The notes under the pieces were generated by a model. The model was given only the letters and a program-made list of their open reading frames with translations. It searched no databases and was not told the origin of the DNA. A program made the position numbers and the translations under genes. Of a DNA stretch of 64,000 bases, positions 62,514-64,000 are shown piece by piece (positions within the stretch are counted from its first letter, which is position 1; the number at the start of each line of letters is the position of its first letter). The stretch covers positions 1 through 64,000 of the forward strand of contig NZ_NITZ01000003.1 of assembly GCF_002632615.1 (NCBI RefSeq), written 5' to 3'. Source of the stretch: Xenorhabdus miraniensis. GTDB taxonomy: Bacteria; Pseudomonadota; Gammaproteobacteria; Enterobacterales; Enterobacteriaceae.

Positions 62514-64000
62514 TTAATTATCTCCATGTAACAGGGCACGCAATTCATCTTCAGACAAGTTCTCCAATTCTTTTTGTAGCGATTCGAGATCTTCTTGTGC
62601 GAAAAAGGTTTCAAGCTGTCTTGATGCGATAAGCTCAGCGAGTTCAGAAAGTGTTGGATGAGCAAAAATGTCTGAGATTGATACCTCAAGATGGAATTCG
62701 TCACGCAGCCTTGCCATTAACTGGATGATTGACAGGGAATTTCCACCTAAATCAAAGAAACTATCATGCCGGCCTACCTGTTCTAATTTCAGTAGGTTCT
62801 GTAGGATAACGGCGATTTGCTGTTCGATTTCTCCTTCAGGGGCTTCGTATTTATGGCTGGCGATAGACGCATGATCCGGTGCCGGCAGCGCTTTGCGATC
62901 CACTTTGCCGCTGGCAGTCAGCGGGAAGGCGTCCAGCATGACAAAGGCGTTGGGAACCATATAACCCGCCAGATGGGCATTAAGTTGTTCACGCAGACTG
63001 TTTACATCCGGCACAGCATCAGGCTGTGGAATGACATACGCCACCAGCCGTTTATCGCCATTATCTTCCTCGCGGGCGACAACCAGCGCTTCCCTGACAC
63101 CGGAACAGGCAAGCAATTGCGCTTCGATTTCGCCCAGTTCAATACGGAAGCCGCGGATCTTGACCTGAAAATCATTACGTCCCAGATACTCAATTGTTCC
63201 ATCAGGTAACCAGCGCCCCAAATCACCGGTTTTATACATACGGGCGTCAGGCTTTTCTTTGAATGGATCGGCGCTGAATGGGTCGGCAATAAATTTCTCC
63301 GCCGTCAAATCGGATCGGTTCAGATAACCACGGGCAACGCCCGTTCCGGCAATGTGGATCTCTCCGCTCACACCGAGGGGAACCGGATGACCCAAGGTGT
63401 CCAAAATATAGATTTGGGTATTGGCATTTGGATAACCAATCGGAATGGTGTCTTTGATTGGAATGGTGTCTTTGGTTGGAATAGCGTCTTTGAGTGGATA
63501 GGTATCGCCATCCAGAATCAGGTTAGTGGCAATAACGGTGGTCTCAGTTGGGCCATAAGTGTTTATCCAGCGGCAACGTTGGGTTTCCGGCAGAGCTTGC
63601 CAATCCACTAAATGGCGGTATTCTGCTTTTTCTCCACCGACAATAATTGCTTTCAGATGAGAGCTGAAACCGGTGCGACCCGCTTTCATCTCCTGTACCC
63701 AGTGGTGCCAGAAAGCGGTTGGCAAATCGATGATGGTAATTTGCTGCTGGTTCAGGAAATCAATGAATTCAGCATTCGGGATACGAATATGCGCAGGACG
63801 CAGGACTAATGTTGCCCCTGCTGCCAGCGTCGGGAAAATATCGGAGACTGAGGTATCAAACGCGACAGTGGCAAATTGCAGAATGCGATCCCCCGGCTGA
63901 GGCTGGCTGATCTGATGTTGGGCATGGATAAATCCCACCACATTGCGGTGTTCAACCATAACGCCTTTGGGCTGTCCCGTTGAACCAGAGGTGTAAATGA
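62514..64000 (-). CDS. paxB: C-terminal part of upstream NRPS, A-PCP (PaxB-like; 5' end outside window)
   Basis: The frame is open to the window edge. The first visible residues (IYTSGSTGQPKGV) are adenylation core motif A3, so most of the protein lies beyond 64000. Visible are the rest of one A domain, ending with NGK-type A10 (ASGKVDRKALP), a carrier domain with GGNSLSI and a tail (ENLSEDELRALL) that looks like a C-terminal docking helix. The A-domain code is DTSDIGTVIK, one residue away from the three downstream domains. A four-base gap separates it from the next gene, whose GGAGAT ribosome site lies inside this one, so the two are co-translated. Confidence 0.85.
   Translation of the reverse strand, partial: IYTSGSTGQPKGVMVEHRNVVGFIHAQHQISQPQPGDRILQFATVAFDTSVSDIFPTLAAGATLVLRPAHIRIPNAEFIDFLNQQQITIIDLPTAFWHHWVQEMKAGRTGFSSHLKAIIVGGEKAEYRHLVDWQALPETQRCRWINTYGPTETTVIATNLILDGDTYPLKDAIPTKDTIPIKDTIPIGYPNANTQIYILDTLGHPVPLGVSGEIHIAGTGVARGYLNRSDLTAEKFIADPFSADPFKEKPDARMYKTGDLGRWLPDGTIEYLGRNDFQVKIRGFRIELGEIEAQLLACSGVREALVVAREEDNGDKRLVAYVIPQPDAVPDVNSLREQLNAHLAGYMVPNAFVMLDAFPLTASGKVDRKALPAPDHASIASHKYEAPEGEIEQQIAVILQNLLKLEQVGRHDSFFDLGGNSLSIIQLMARLRDEFHLEVSISDIFAHPTLSELAELIASRQLETFFAQEDLESLQKELENLSEDELRALLHGDN

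Noticed and set aside
55899..63209. Many plus-strand frames inside the NRPS genes, some over 90 codons and recurring in each module
   Set aside because: They are antisense shadows of repeated NRPS modules; the same shadow appears at matching positions in A1 and A2.

Overview
The window looks like the chromosome of an insect-pathogenic enterobacterium of the Xenorhabdus/Photorhabdus group (Morganellaceae), most likely Xenorhabdus. The basis is proteins very close to E. coli orthologues in a moderately AT-rich genome, a short palindromic repeat of a kind I recall from these genera, and a giant NRPS that looks like the lysine-rich PAX lipopeptide synthetase. No rRNA gene or gene diagnostic for a species is present, so this is inference.

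The backbone runs parallel to one E. coli region, read from argW to yfcD: tRNA-Arg(CCT), mlaA, fadL, yfcZ, fadI-fadJ, sixA, smrB, prmB, aroC, yfcA, epmC, yfcL, mnmC, fabB, pdxB, usg, truA, dedA, accD, folC, dedD, cvpA, purF, ubiX, yfcH, yfcG, yfcD. Compared from memory with E. coli, yfdC, mepA, flk, hisJQMP-argT and folX are absent. Extra blocks sit at several joints.

Region by region: (1) 1-2552 is the end of a prophage or island in the argW tRNA gene, with a tail-fibre gene and a P4-type integrase. (2) 2553-10781 is lipid-related backbone: MlaA, fatty-acid uptake and beta-oxidation, then SixA and SmrB. FadR-like sites precede fadL and fadI. (3) 10967-19057 is a complete histidine-utilisation cluster (hutI-hutG-hutC, hutU-hutH and a permease) between smrB and prmB. 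Two identical HutC-type palindromes mark its two promoters. (4) 19242-28251 is backbone (prmB to fabB), interrupted by an AT-rich segment with an unknown coiled-coil membrane protein. (5) 28354-34558 is an insert with a tripartite tricarboxylate transporter (tctCBA), its two-component system (tctDE) and a DMT exporter. (6) 34866-47085 is backbone from pdxB to yfcD, with a PurR box before cvpA-purF. (7) 47150-51700 is a decaying accessory zone: an aminotransferase fragment, a thioester-reductase-type protein, an omega-amidase, an ABC ATPase fragment and a possible crystallin-fold protein. (8) 51716-64000, all minus strand, is the 3' half of an NRPS operon: the end of one synthetase, then a 3597-residue C-A-PCP-(E/C)-A-PCP-(E/C)-A-PCP-TE protein.

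The four adenylation domains visible have nearly the same specificity code (DTSDIGSVIK three times, DTSDIGTVIK once). I read it as lysine. With two dual epimerisation/condensation domains and a terminal thioesterase, the product should end in a run of four like residues, the middle two in D configuration. This fits PAX-type cationic lipopeptides, which are already described. I found no clearly new system. The best leads are the homogenised NRPS modules, the repeat that supplies the ubiX stop codon, the ordered repeats around the integrase promoter, and the remnant zone beside the NRPS.
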